From positions 1,674,001 to 1,738,000 of the forward strand of contig NZ_CABVGP010000003.1 in assembly GCF_902497555.1 (NCBI RefSeq): DNA of 64,000 nucleotides. Direction: 5' to 3'. Below, piece by piece: positions 30,860-39,428 of this stretch. How positions within the stretch are numbered: the first letter of the stretch is position 1; the number at the start of each line of letters is the position of its first letter. The position numbers were made by a program, and so were the translations under genes. The notes below the pieces were generated by a model. It searched no databases and was not told the origin of the DNA. It worked only from the letters and a program-made list of their open reading frames with translations. The stretch comes from Amycolatopsis camponoti. GTDB taxonomy: Bacteria > Actinomycetota > Actinomycetes > Mycobacteriales > Pseudonocardiaceae.

Positions 30860-31102
30860 TTATCGGCGGCGTTTGCTGCCGAACGACGCGCCGAGGAGCA
30901 TGAGCCCCACGAACACCGCGCCGCCGGCGATCACCCAGCGGAAGTCGAACTGCGGCAGCCAGCTCGCGCCGTCCGAGAGGACGTAGGCGGAGATCAGCAG
31001 CGTCGCGACCCCGACGATCAGGGTGAAGACGTCCACGCCACCGCGCTTCGCGGGCGGGGCCTCTTGCGGGTTGTCGTAGGCGTAGGGGTTCTGGTCAGCC
31101 AC
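30860..31102 (-). CDS. small two-helix membrane protein
   Basis: This 80-residue protein has a polar N-terminus (ADQNPYAYDNPQEAPPAKRGG), two hydrophobic helices (VFTLIVGVATLLISAYVLS and WVIAGGAVFVGLMLLGASF) and a basic end KRRR. Its start overlaps the end of the PspC-domain gene by 8 nt, so the two are co-translated. It probably belongs to the same envelope-stress module. I do not recognise a named family. Confidence 0.78.
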   Translation of the reverse strand: MADQNPYAYDNPQEAPPAKRGGVDVFTLIVGVATLLISAYVLSDGASWLPQFDFRWVIAGGAVFVGLMLLGASFGSKRRR

Positions 31103-32378
31103 GGCGCATCTCCACGTTGCCCACGCTGTTCTTGACGTGCAGGGTGATCTGCTGGCCGCCGGGGCCGTCCGTGCCGTAGTCGACGCCGGTCAGCGCGTCC
31201 TGGCTGATGCCGTCGGCCTCGTGGCCGAAGCACTGCGTGTTGCCGGCGCCGGTGTGGCAGTCGTAGGTGACGTCCGCGGTGTCCGGCACGGTGACCGTCG
31301 TGTCGCCGGCGCCGTTGATCACGTTGGTGGTGATCGGCGAGCCGGCCGGCAACGCGGTCAGGTCGAGGTCGATGTCGCCCGCGGCGTGCTGGTAGAGCGG
31401 CTTCAGGTCGGTCACCGAGTGCGGGGTCTCGTGCAGGTCGCCCGCACCGCCGCGGAAGTCGAAGTTCTCGAACGGCACGGTCGTCAGGACCATCCCGGCG
31501 ATCGCGAGCGGCACGGCGAGCCCGATCAGGCCCCGCCCGCCGCGGGCGAACGCGCCGGTGACCAGTCCGATCCCGACCACGCCGAGCACGAGGCCGACGA
31601 TGTGCTGCGCGGAGAACCACGTGGCGCCGTTGAGGTTGGCGAGCACGCCACCGCCGGCGGTCAGCACGGCGAGCGCGAACGTGGCCGAGCCCACCTTGGA
31701 GTTGCGGCGCCGTTCGGGCCGGCGGTCGCGGTGGTGCATCGGCGGCGCGGGCGGCGGCTGCGTCGACGGCGGGTCAGGCAGGTCCCAGCCGGCCGGGTCG
31801 GCGGCGAGCGGGTCCCACCCCGGCTTCGCCTCCGCGGGCGCGGTCGCGGTGTCGGTCATGGTGAAGGCTCCGTTCCCGGTGAAGGCCTGTGTCCGCGAAA
31901 CGACCGGCGCGGGCCGGTTCTCCTGGCCGCGGTTGCGGTGCAGCAGGTAGAGCGCGATGGAGATGAGGGCGAAGCTGATGAGGGCGCCGCCGTCGAACCA
32001 GGAGCCGCTGAAGCTGCCCCCGACGCTGACGACGGTCAGCACGCTGAGCACGACGGCGAAGGCCGGCGAAACCGACGACCGGCCGCGGCCGATCAGGCTT
32101 TCGAAGCCGGAGACCTCGTCGCTCTCGCCCGGCAGGAACAGCCACCCCAGCAGGTAGAAGGGGACGCCGAAGCCACCGAAGATCGTCGCGACCACGAGCG
32201 CGATCCGCACGACGACGGGATCGATCCCGTACCGGTACCCGATGGCGGCGGCGACGCCGGCCACCTTCCGCCCCACGTGCGGCCGCCTCGGCCGGCTCAC
32301 CCAGAAGTCCTTCACGGTCTCCTCGAAGCCGTTCAACGGACTCGGCTTCGGTGCCCGTGTCTCACTCGCACCACTCAT
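31095..32378 (-). CDS. PspC domain membrane protein
   Basis: A protein of about 427 residues. The PspC domain is at the N-terminus (SRPRRPHVGRKVAGVAAAIGYRYGIDPVVVRIALVVATIFGGFGVPFYLLGWLFLP), followed by several transmembrane helices, a Pro-rich cytoplasmic loop with DPPSTQPPPAPPMHHRDRRPERRR, further helices and a C-terminal extracytoplasmic beta-rich adhesin-like domain (DIDLDLTALPAG, GDTTVTVPDTADVTYDC). The start is ATG 32378 (MSGASETRAPK). It is divergent from a PspC-containing histidine kinase, 131 nt apart, the usual arrangement in actinomycetes, and the two probably sense the same envelope signal. Confidence 0.88.
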   Translation of the reverse strand: MSGASETRAPKPSPLNGFEETVKDFWVSRPRRPHVGRKVAGVAAAIGYRYGIDPVVVRIALVVATIFGGFGVPFYLLGWLFLPGESDEVSGFESLIGRGRSSVSPAFAVVLSVLTVVSVGGSFSGSWFDGGALISFALISIALYLLHRNRGQENRPAPVVSRTQAFTGNGAFTMTDTATAPAEAKPGWDPLAADPAGWDLPDPPSTQPPPAPPMHHRDRRPERRRNSKVGSATFALAVLTAGGGVLANLNGATWFSAQHIVGLVLGVVGIGLVTGAFARGGRGLIGLAVPLAIAGMVLTTVPFENFDFRGGAGDLHETPHSVTDLKPLYQHAAGDIDLDLTALPAGSPITTNVINGAGDTTVTVPDTADVTYDCHTGAGNTQCFGHEADGISQDALTGVDYGTDGPGGQQITLHVKNSVGNVEMRRG

Positions 32379-32509
32379 ACCGAAGAGCATGCGGCACGGG
32401 AGATCGGCGGACATCCGGGATGGTCCCTGAGGTTTCCCGGAGAGGGTTCCGGGGCCGGGTCCGGAATCGGGGACTTCCCCGATGGAAGCGCACGCCCCTG
32501 CGTGTGACC

Positions 32510-33799
32510 ATGGACCACGTGCAGGAAGCCCTCGACCACGTAGCCCCCGACCAGGTGGCCGTCCCGGACAAGCCCAAGATGTTCCGGCGCCGGTCCGGCC
32601 GGGCCATCGCCGGCGTCGCCGGGGGGCTCGCCGATCACCTCGGGGTGCCCGTCCTGTGGGTGCGGACGGCTTTCGCGCTGCTCGCCGCCCTGAACGGCGC
32701 GGGCCTGCTCGCCTACGGGCTCCTCTGGGTCTTCGTCCAGCAGCAGACCGAAGAAACCGCGAAGGCGCCCACCTCGAAGGAGCGGCAGCAGGCGTTCGGC
32801 CTGATCGCGCTCGGGGTCGGTCTCGCCGTCGCCAGCGGGACGCTCACCGGGTTCATCAGCGGCTGGGTCGCCGTGCCGCTCGCCGTCGCCATGATCGGTC
32901 TCGCCGTCGTCTGGCGTGAGGCCGACGAGTCGCAGCGCCGCCGCTGGCGGGTCGGCGCGAAGGACGGCTTCGCGGGCGCCTTCCTCGGCGGGGGCGGCTG
33001 GTCGGCCGCGATCCGGATCGTCGCCGGCGTCGCGCTGGTCATCACCGGCATCACCGTCGTCGTGCTGCGCAGCGGCACGTTCGACCAGGTCCAGTTCGCC
33101 CTGATCGCCGTCGTCGCGACGCTCATCGGCGTCGCCGTCCTGACCATCCCGTTCTGGCTGCGGCTGGTCCGCGACCTCTCCGACGAGCGCAAGGCCCGCA
33201 TCCGCACCGACGAACGCGCCGAGATCGCCGCGCACCTGCACGATTCCGTCCTGCAGACGCTCGCGCTGATCCAGAAGCAGAGCGAGCAGCCGCGCGAGGT
33301 CGCGCGGCTGGCCCGCAGCCAGGAACGCGAGCTGCGCGGCTGGCTCTACGGCCCGAACGGCTACGGCAAGCCCGTCGAGACCGCCGAAGAGGCGAGCGGC
33401 CAGCTGTCCGAAGCCCTCGCGACGGCGTGCGGCGAGGTCGAGGACACGTTCGCGATCTCCGTGGGCCAGGTCGTCGTCGGCGACGCCGAGCTGGACGACT
33501 CGCTGGTGGCGCTCGTCCAGGCCGCGCGCGAAGCGATCGTCAACGCCGCGAAGCACGCCGGCGTCGAGGAGGTCAGCGTCTTCGCCGAGGTCGAGCCGAC
33601 GTCGGTGACGGTGTTCGTCCGCGACCGCGGCAAGGGCTTCGACCCCGACCTGGTCCCGGACGACCGCCACGGCCTCGCCGACTCGATCCGCGGCCGGATG
33701 ACCCGCCACGGCGGCACGTGCAAGGTGCGCACCGCGCCGGGGGAGGGCACCGAAGTGCAGCTCGCCATGCCGGTGAAAGCGGGTAAGGGAGCAGCGTGA
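32510..33799 (+). CDS. PspC-domain sensor histidine kinase
   Basis: This 429-residue membrane kinase has an N-terminal PspC domain (RRRSGRAIAGVAGGLADHLGVPVLWVRTAFALLAALNGAGLLAYGLLWV), four further helices and a NarL-type kinase core. The phospho-acceptor is probably His244 in AAHLHDSVLQTLALIQ. The ATPase domain has AREAIVNAAKHAG, DRGKGFD and HGLADSIRGRM. It likely phosphorylates the response regulator encoded 7 nt downstream. A GTG 6 nt upstream of the chosen ATG is an alternative start; neither has a clear ribosome binding site. Signal: probably envelope or membrane stress, by analogy with phage-shock systems. Confidence 0.91.
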   Translation: MDHVQEALDHVAPDQVAVPDKPKMFRRRSGRAIAGVAGGLADHLGVPVLWVRTAFALLAALNGAGLLAYGLLWVFVQQQTEETAKAPTSKERQQAFGLIALGVGLAVASGTLTGFISGWVAVPLAVAMIGLAVVWREADESQRRRWRVGAKDGFAGAFLGGGGWSAAIRIVAGVALVITGITVVVLRSGTFDQVQFALIAVVATLIGVAVLTIPFWLRLVRDLSDERKARIRTDERAEIAAHLHDSVLQTLALIQKQSEQPREVARLARSQERELRGWLYGPNGYGKPVETAEEASGQLSEALATACGEVEDTFAISVGQVVVGDAELDDSLVALVQAAREAIVNAAKHAGVEEVSVFAEVEPTSVTVFVRDRGKGFDPDLVPDDRHGLADSIRGRMTRHGGTCKVRTAPGEGTEVQLAMPVKAGKGAA

Positions 33800-33806
33800 G
33801 GCGGCT

Positions 33807-34487
33807 ATGCTCGAACTCGTGACTGACACCCAGCGCGAACCGGTGAAGGTGTTCCTCGTCGACGACCACGCGCTGTTCCGCGCGGGTGTCCGCACCGAGC
33901 TCGACTCGATCACCGACGAGGTCCGGGTGGTCGGCGAGGCAGGCTCGGTGGCCGAGGCGGTCGCCGGCATCGCCCGGACGAAGCCCCAGGTGGTCCTCCT
34001 CGACGTCCACATGCCCGACGGCGGCGGCGCCGAAGTGCTGCGCCGCGTCCGCCCGGAGCTGCCGGACGTGGTGTTCCTGGCGCTGTCGGTCTCCGACGCG
34101 GCCGAGGACGTCATCGCGGTCATCCGCGCGGGTGCGCGCGGGTACGTGACGAAGACGATCTCGTCGAAGGAGCTGGTCCGCGCGGTGGTCCGCGTCTCGG
34201 ACGGTGACGCGGTGTTCTCCCCGCGGCTGGCGGGGTTCGTGCTGGACGCGTTCGCCGACCGCCCGGGCTCCGCCCCGATCAACGACCCCGAGCTGGACCT
34301 GCTGACCCCCCGCGAGCGCGACGTCCTGAGGCTGCTGGCCCGCGGGTACGCGTACAAGGAGATCGCGTCGGAGCTGTTCATCTCGGTCAAGACCGTCGAG
34401 ACGCACGTGTCGAGCGTCCTGCGGAAGACCCAGCTCTCGAACCGCTACGAGCTCTCCCGCTGGGCCTCCGACCGCCGCCTGGTCTGA
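33807..34487 (+). CDS. NarL/LuxR-family response regulator
   Basis: This 226-residue regulator has a receiver with acidic residues VFLVDDH (19-20), phospho-acceptor Asp66 in VVLLDVHMP and Lys in GYVTKTIS. The LuxR helix-turn-helix is LTPRERDVLRLLARGYAYKEIASELFISVKTVETHVSSVLRKTQLSNRYELSRWA. It lies 7 nt after the PspC-domain kinase, its likely partner, with GAGG before the ATG. Targets are unknown but may include the divergent PspC gene. Confidence 0.92.
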   Translation: MLELVTDTQREPVKVFLVDDHALFRAGVRTELDSITDEVRVVGEAGSVAEAVAGIARTKPQVVLLDVHMPDGGGAEVLRRVRPELPDVVFLALSVSDAAEDVIAVIRAGARGYVTKTISSKELVRAVVRVSDGDAVFSPRLAGFVLDAFADRPGSAPINDPELDLLTPRERDVLRLLARGYAYKEIASELFISVKTVETHVSSVLRKTQLSNRYELSRWASDRRLV

Positions 34488-34490
34488 CCC

Positions 34491-35459
34491 TCAGTCCGCC
34501 AGAGGAGCGAGCGGCCGCGGCGCGTGCCCGGTGGTGTCGTCACCAAGCCCATCCGCTTGGTCACGGGGCAGTTCCGCGGCCACTCGCTCCGGCTTCTGGA
34601 GGCGGGTCAGCGCGACCCCGCCGAGGACGACCACCATGCCCGCGATCACCCGCAGGTTCAGCTGTTCGCCCAGGAACACCGCGCCCAGCAGCACCGAGAC
34701 CACCGGCAGCAGGTAGCCGACGACCGACGCCGCGACCGCGCCCTCGCTCGCCAGGAGCTGGTAGTTGAGCGCGAACGCGATGCCCGTCGACCCGATGCCC
34801 AGCACCAGGACGGCCAGCAGTGGCCCGGTGGACACGTGCACCGGCGTGAACCCGCCCGCCGGCAGCGCCAGCACCAGCATCCCGCTGGCCAGCACCATCT
34901 GCCCGGCCGAGAGCGCGTACGGCGAAGACGACGAAGAAGACAGGTACTTGCCCTCGTAGACGAACGCGAAGCCGTAGCTCGCCGCCGCCGCGAGGCACGC
35001 CAGCGCGCCCCAGCTCAGCAGCCCCGACGCCTGCCACGGCGCGAAGATCAGCAGGATCCCGCCGAGGCCGACCAGCAGTCCGGCCAGCCGAGTCCCGGTC
35101 ATCCGCGACGACGTCCCCATCATCGGCGCCGCCAGCAGCACCCACAGCGGCGTCGTCGAGTTCAGCACCCCGGTGATCCCCGAGTCGACGGTCGTCTCGC
35201 CGATCGCGAACAGCAGGAACGGCAGCGCGTTGTGGAAGAACGCCGCCACGGCCAGGTGACCCCACATCCGCCGGTCGCGCGGCAGGCGGGCCCGCTGCAG
35301 CCGGCACAGTACCAGCAGCATCGCCGCGCCGAGCACGAGCCGCGCCAGCACCAGCTGCACCGGCGAGAACATGCCCAGCCCCAGCTTGATCCAGAAGAAG
35401 CTCGAGCCCCACATCAACGCCAGCGCGGCGATCCTCAGCAGGGTCTTCGACTCGCCCAC
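34491..35459 (-). CDS. EamA/DMT-family transporter
   Basis: This 322-residue membrane protein has ten predicted helices in two EamA repeats. The first contains LALMWGSSFFWIKLGLGMFSPVQLVLARLVLG and the second SYGFAFVYEGKYLSS and SEGAVAASVVGYLLPVVSVLLGAVFLGE, the family signature. Such carriers export amino acids, nucleosides or other metabolites. The GTG at 35459 has GGAGGAAC upstream; the longer frame upstream runs through the promoter. It is divergent from a LysR regulator that probably controls it. Confidence 0.9.
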   Translation of the reverse strand: MGESKTLLRIAALALMWGSSFFWIKLGLGMFSPVQLVLARLVLGAAMLLVLCRLQRARLPRDRRMWGHLAVAAFFHNALPFLLFAIGETTVDSGITGVLNSTTPLWVLLAAPMMGTSSRMTGTRLAGLLVGLGGILLIFAPWQASGLLSWGALACLAAAASYGFAFVYEGKYLSSSSSSPYALSAGQMVLASGMLVLALPAGGFTPVHVSTGPLLAVLVLGIGSTGIAFALNYQLLASEGAVAASVVGYLLPVVSVLLGAVFLGEQLNLRVIAGMVVVLGGVALTRLQKPERVAAELPRDQADGLGDDTTGHAPRPLAPLAD

Positions 35460-35565
35460 CCCAGTTCCTCCTTCTCCGATCAAGCGCCAGCTTCGTCCGG
35501 GAAAGACATAAGGACAAGCGAAAATAACTGCATGAACCGTTAAGCTCAGCTGTACGATCAGGGGC

Positions 35566-36468
35566 ATGCTCGACGTCCGCCGCATGCAGGTCCTCCGCGC
35601 CGTGATCACCAGTGGGTCGATCACCGCCGCAGCCCGCAACCTCGGCTACACGCCGTCCGCGATCAGCCAGCAGCTCTCGGCGCTGGAACGCGAAGCCGGC
35701 ACCGAACTGCTCGAACGCGTCGGCCGCGGCGTGCGGCCGACACCGGCGGGCGCGCTGCTGTCCGAGCACGCCGAGACGCTGAGCTCCGAGCTCGCGAAGG
35801 CCGAAGCGGCGCTGACCGAGCTGAAGGAAGGCCGCATCGGCCGCGTCGCCATCCGCTACTTCTCGACGGCCGGCGCGTCCCTGGTCGCGCCCGCCACGGC
35901 CGCGGTCCGCCGCGAGCACCCCGGCGTCCGCCTGGACCTCAAGCTGGTCGAGCCCGACGACCCGATGACGGAGGTCGAAGCCGGTGACGCCGACGTCGCG
36001 ATCACCGTCTTCCCGCGCAAGAGGCAGCCCGGCAAGGGCGTCGAGCTCGTCCACCTGCTCGACGACCCTTACCGCGCCGTGCTGCCGAAGACGCACCCGC
36101 TGGCCCGCAAGCGCGTGCTCGACCTGACGGAGTTCGCCGAGGAGCCGTGGGTCGGCGTCGACGGCCTGCCGGGCGTCTGCCGCGACATCCTGGACAGCGC
36201 CTGCGCGTCCGCCGGGTTCGCGCCGAACGTCGTGGTCGAGTCCGAGGACTACCAGACGGCGCAGGGGTTCGTGGCCGCCGGCATCGGCGTCGGCCTGATC
36301 CCGGAGCTGGGGCTCGGCGCGCTGCACCCCGGCGTCGTCGTCCGCAAGATCCGCAACCCGGAGCCGGTCCGCGCGATCCACGCCGCGGTCGCGTCACGGG
36401 CGTGGGGCCACCCGGCCGTCCGCACGCTGCTCGAAGCCATGCGCGCGGCGACCGCCAAGGTGGCTTAG
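35566..36468 (+). CDS. LysR-family regulator
   Basis: This 300-residue regulator has an N-terminal winged helix (MQVLRAVITSGSITAAARNLGYTPSAISQQLSALEREAGTELLERVGRGVRPTPAG) and a substrate-binding-like effector domain from about residue 90. The ATG follows TACGAT by 7 nt, so the mRNA is probably leaderless. The 106-bp gap to the divergent EamA transporter gene is the likely binding region and is A/T-rich around 35510-35545. The effector is unknown. Its stop overlaps the stop of the convergent pseudokinase gene. Confidence 0.92.
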   Translation: MLDVRRMQVLRAVITSGSITAAARNLGYTPSAISQQLSALEREAGTELLERVGRGVRPTPAGALLSEHAETLSSELAKAEAALTELKEGRIGRVAIRYFSTAGASLVAPATAAVRREHPGVRLDLKLVEPDDPMTEVEAGDADVAITVFPRKRQPGKGVELVHLLDDPYRAVLPKTHPLARKRVLDLTEFAEEPWVGVDGLPGVCRDILDSACASAGFAPNVVVESEDYQTAQGFVAAGIGVGLIPELGLGALHPGVVVRKIRNPEPVRAIHAAVASRAWGHPAVRTLLEAMRAATAKVA

Positions 36469-37562
36469 ACGAAGAACAGCTCCGAGACGAGGATCCCGAC
36501 CAGCACGGCCGCGAGGATCGCGGCGATGGTGATCAGCGTCTTCTTCGACACCGGCAGAGTCCACGCCCCGGCCTGCGGTTGGGGTCCGGGCGCGGGCGAC
36601 GGCGCGTACTGCGTCGGCGGCGGTACCGGCTGCATCCGCTGCGTCTCCTCGGCCGAGGAGTAGCCGGGCGCGGCGACCGGGACCTGCTGCTGGAACTGGG
36701 GTCCCGACGGCGGCATCGGCGGTGCCGCGGCCGCCAGCCCCGGGTTGAACGGCGGGGGCGGGGGCGGCGGGATCCCGGGGTTGGTCGGCGGGATGAACGC
36801 CGTCTCGCGGCCCTCGGTGATCGCGCTCAGCGAACGGACCGTGTCGGCCATCGTCGGCCGGGTCGTCGGGTCCGAGCGCAGCATCTTGCGCAGCGCCGCG
36901 GTCAGCACGCCCGCGTTCTGCGCCGGCCGCTCGGACGACTGCCCGTCCTCCCCGAACGGCGGCACGCCCTCGACGGACGTGTACAGCGTCGCGCCGAGCG
37001 AGAAGACGTCCGCGGCCGGCGTCGGGGGCAGCCCCCGCGCGACCTCAGGCGCCACGTAGGCCGCGTGGGGTCCGCCGCCGCTGATGCCGATGTCGGTGAG
37101 CTTCACGCCGCCGTCGTCGGCCAGCAGCACCGTGCCCGGTTCGAGCGTGCGGTGCACGAACCCGGCCGTGTGGATCGCGGAGAGCGCGTTGCCGAGCTGG
37201 ATCCCCAGCTGCGCCGCCTGGTCGGGGGTGAGGCGGCCGTGCTCGGCGAGGAACGTCGCCATGCTGCGCGACGGGATGTACTCCATCACCAGCCAGACGT
37301 CCTGGCCGTCGGGCAGCACGTCGAACACCTTGATCGCGCTGGGGTGCTCGATCCGGGCCGCGTCCTTGCCCTCCTGCATGGCACCCGCGCGCGCCTGCTC
37401 GGCGCGCTCGCCGGCGCCGACCGGCAGGTACATCCGCTTCATCGCGACGGTGCGGAAGAGCCGCGTGTCGAACGCCAGCCACACGATGCCCGCGCGGCCG
37501 CGGCCGATCGGCTGGTCCAGCCGGAACCGGCCGCCGACGATGGTGCCTTCAGAGCTCAACAC
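36465..37562 (-). CDS. membrane Ser/Thr pseudokinase
   Basis: A 365-residue protein with a protein-kinase fold, a Pro/Gln-rich linker and one C-terminal transmembrane helix followed by only a few residues. The Gly loop (IGRGRAGIVW) and the ATP Lys (VAMKR, residue 42) are kept, but the catalytic loop reads HRTLEPGTVL (137-146) instead of HRDxKPxNxx, so Asp, Lys and Asn are all replaced, and DFG reads DIG. It should bind nucleotide at most. It lies 13 nt after the end of an intact kinase gene on the same strand, suggesting that it is a regulatory partner. The start is a TTG or ATG-like codon at 37562; the TTG context was judged from homology to GTIVGGRFRLD. Confidence 0.88.
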   Translation of the reverse strand: MLSSEGTIVGGRFRLDQPIGRGRAGIVWLAFDTRLFRTVAMKRMYLPVGAGERAEQARAGAMQEGKDAARIEHPSAIKVFDVLPDGQDVWLVMEYIPSRSMATFLAEHGRLTPDQAAQLGIQLGNALSAIHTAGFVHRTLEPGTVLLADDGGVKLTDIGISGGGPHAAYVAPEVARGLPPTPAADVFSLGATLYTSVEGVPPFGEDGQSSERPAQNAGVLTAALRKMLRSDPTTRPTMADTVRSLSAITEGRETAFIPPTNPGIPPPPPPPFNPGLAAAAPPMPPSGPQFQQQVPVAAPGYSSAEETQRMQPVPPPTQYAPSPAPGPQPQAGAWTLPVSKKTLITIAAILAAVLVGILVSELFFV

Positions 37563-37575
37563 AAACCTCGGATGA

Positions 37576-39213
37576 TCAGGGGTTGCCGGCGGGCGGCGTA
37601 GTTGTCGTCGACGGCGTGGTGGGCGTTGTCTCGACGGGCGTGGTTTCCGGCGGCGTCGTTTTCGGCGTGGTCTTCGGAGTCGTTGTCTTCTCCGGCTCGG
37701 TCTGCCGAGAGGTCGTGCGCTTCGACGAGGTCGTCTCCGACACCGGCGGCGGGACGTCGGCCGTCTCGGTCGGCTCCTCCGTCGTCGAAGCCTGCGACGA
37801 CGACGTCGCGACCGGGGTCGGCTTGTTGCTCGAAATCGGCGAGGCAGGCGTTTCCGGGTTGTTCGGGTTCAGCAGCCAGACGGCCAGCGCGACCAGGCCC
37901 ACGACCACGATGCCGCCGATGATCGCCGGGCGCTTCCAGGCACCGGGCTTCTCGTCGTCATCGTCGGCCGGGCTGGTCTGCGCGCGCCGCGGCGGGGGCG
38001 GCGGGGCGGGCTCGTCGTCGTAGTCGTCGTAATCGTCCGCGTACGGGCCCTGGTCGTGCGGGGGCACCGGCACCGCGCGGGTCGCGGCGAGGCCGGGAGG
38101 CACGCCTCCGGCCGCGTACTGCTGCTCGTCGTCGCGGTAGCGGCCGTACCCGTCGTAGTCGTCCTCCGGGTAGCCGGTGCCCTCCGGGTAGTCGTCCTCG
38201 TCGTAGTACGGCACGGCCTGCGTCGGGGCCTGGTTGTCGAGCAGGCTGCCCGAGTGGCCCGCGGGGATCTCGTCGAACATCTGGGTCGCGTTCGGGTCCG
38301 CGGCGGCCGCCGCGCCCAGCGCGCCCGCTCCCAGGACACCCGCCGACGGCGCCATCATGGTCTCGTCCGACGGCCCGCCGAGCGGAAGCTCACCGCGCGC
38401 GACGGCCGCGAGCAGCTCCTCGCACTCTTCGGCGGTCGGCCGGTGCTGGATGTCCGGGTGCAGCAGCACGGCCAGGACGCTGGCCAGCGGGCCGGACTGG
38501 CGCGGCGGGTTGATCTGCCCGGCCGCGACCGCGTGCAGCAGGCTCAGCGTGTTCTCGGACAAGCCGAACGGCGGCTGGCCCTCGCAGGCGGCGTAGAGCG
38601 TGGACCCGAGGGAGAAGACGTCGGACTCCGGGCCGGGGTCGCCGCCGATCGCGACCTCGGGGGCCAGGTACGCCGGGGTGCCGGCGATCATCCCGGTCTT
38701 GGTGACCGTGACGTCGTCCTTGGCGCGGGAGATGCCGAAGTCGGTGATCTTCACGACGCCGTTGGCGCCGAGCAGGATGTTGCCCGGCTTGATGTCGCGG
38801 TGGACGATGCCGACCGCGTGCGCCTCGCGCAGCGCCGCGGCGACCTGGGCGCCGATGCGCGCCACCTCGGTCGGCGGCAGCGTGCGGCGTTCCTGCAGCA
38901 CGGCGGCCAGGCTGGTGGAGTTGAGGTACTCCATGATCAGGCACGGCTGCCCGTTGTCGTCGGTGACGACGTCGAAGACGGAGATCGCGTTCGGGTGGTG
39001 CAGGCGGGCGGCGATCCGGCCCTCGCGCATCGTCCGCTGCCGGGCGTCCTCGGCGTCGTGCTCGTCCAGGTGCGGCTGGAGCAGAAGCTGCTTGATGGCC
39101 ACGGTGCGGCCCAGGACTTCGTCATGCGCCTGCCAGACGGCCCCCATCGCGCCCGTGCCGATCCGGCCGGCGATGCGGTACCGACCGGCGACCAGGCGAC
39201 CCTCGTCGCTCAC
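37576..39213 (-). CDS. Ser/Thr protein kinase, PknB-like membrane type
   Basis: This 545-residue kinase has all active-site motifs: IGTGAMGAVW, VAIKQ, IVHRDIKPGNILL, ITDFGIS and GTPAYLAPEV. An acidic, Tyr-rich linker (DEDDYPEGTGYPEDDYDGYGRYRDDEQQY) follows. One transmembrane helix (AIIGGIVVVGLVALAVWLL) leads to a Thr/Pro-rich outer tail without PASTA repeats. It is probably active and could phosphorylate envelope or division proteins. The start ATG has GGGAGGTC upstream. It forms a set with the adjacent pseudokinase and two single-pass membrane proteins encoded upstream. Confidence 0.93.
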   Translation of the reverse strand: MSDEGRLVAGRYRIAGRIGTGAMGAVWQAHDEVLGRTVAIKQLLLQPHLDEHDAEDARQRTMREGRIAARLHHPNAISVFDVVTDDNGQPCLIMEYLNSTSLAAVLQERRTLPPTEVARIGAQVAAALREAHAVGIVHRDIKPGNILLGANGVVKITDFGISRAKDDVTVTKTGMIAGTPAYLAPEVAIGGDPGPESDVFSLGSTLYAACEGQPPFGLSENTLSLLHAVAAGQINPPRQSGPLASVLAVLLHPDIQHRPTAEECEELLAAVARGELPLGGPSDETMMAPSAGVLGAGALGAAAAADPNATQMFDEIPAGHSGSLLDNQAPTQAVPYYDEDDYPEGTGYPEDDYDGYGRYRDDEQQYAAGGVPPGLAATRAVPVPPHDQGPYADDYDDYDDEPAPPPPPRRAQTSPADDDDEKPGAWKRPAIIGGIVVVGLVALAVWLLNPNNPETPASPISSNKPTPVATSSSQASTTEEPTETADVPPPVSETTSSKRTTSRQTEPEKTTTPKTTPKTTPPETTPVETTPTTPSTTTTPPAGNP

Positions 39214-39428
39214 GCGACCTCCCTTTGGGCTCCGACTTCACCAGGGCGTGAGGATCGGTGCCTGGTGACGCGGCCACGCGCACGCCGCTTCGCTGGAGCG
39301 TATGCACATGTCGTGGGCTGTGGGCCGCCTCTCCCGAGATCGGCCCGTGACAAGGCTAGGCGCTCACTCTGCGCACACGAATCCGGTACAGGCACTTGAA
39401 CCACGGGTGAAGGCGTGATCGCCCAGGG

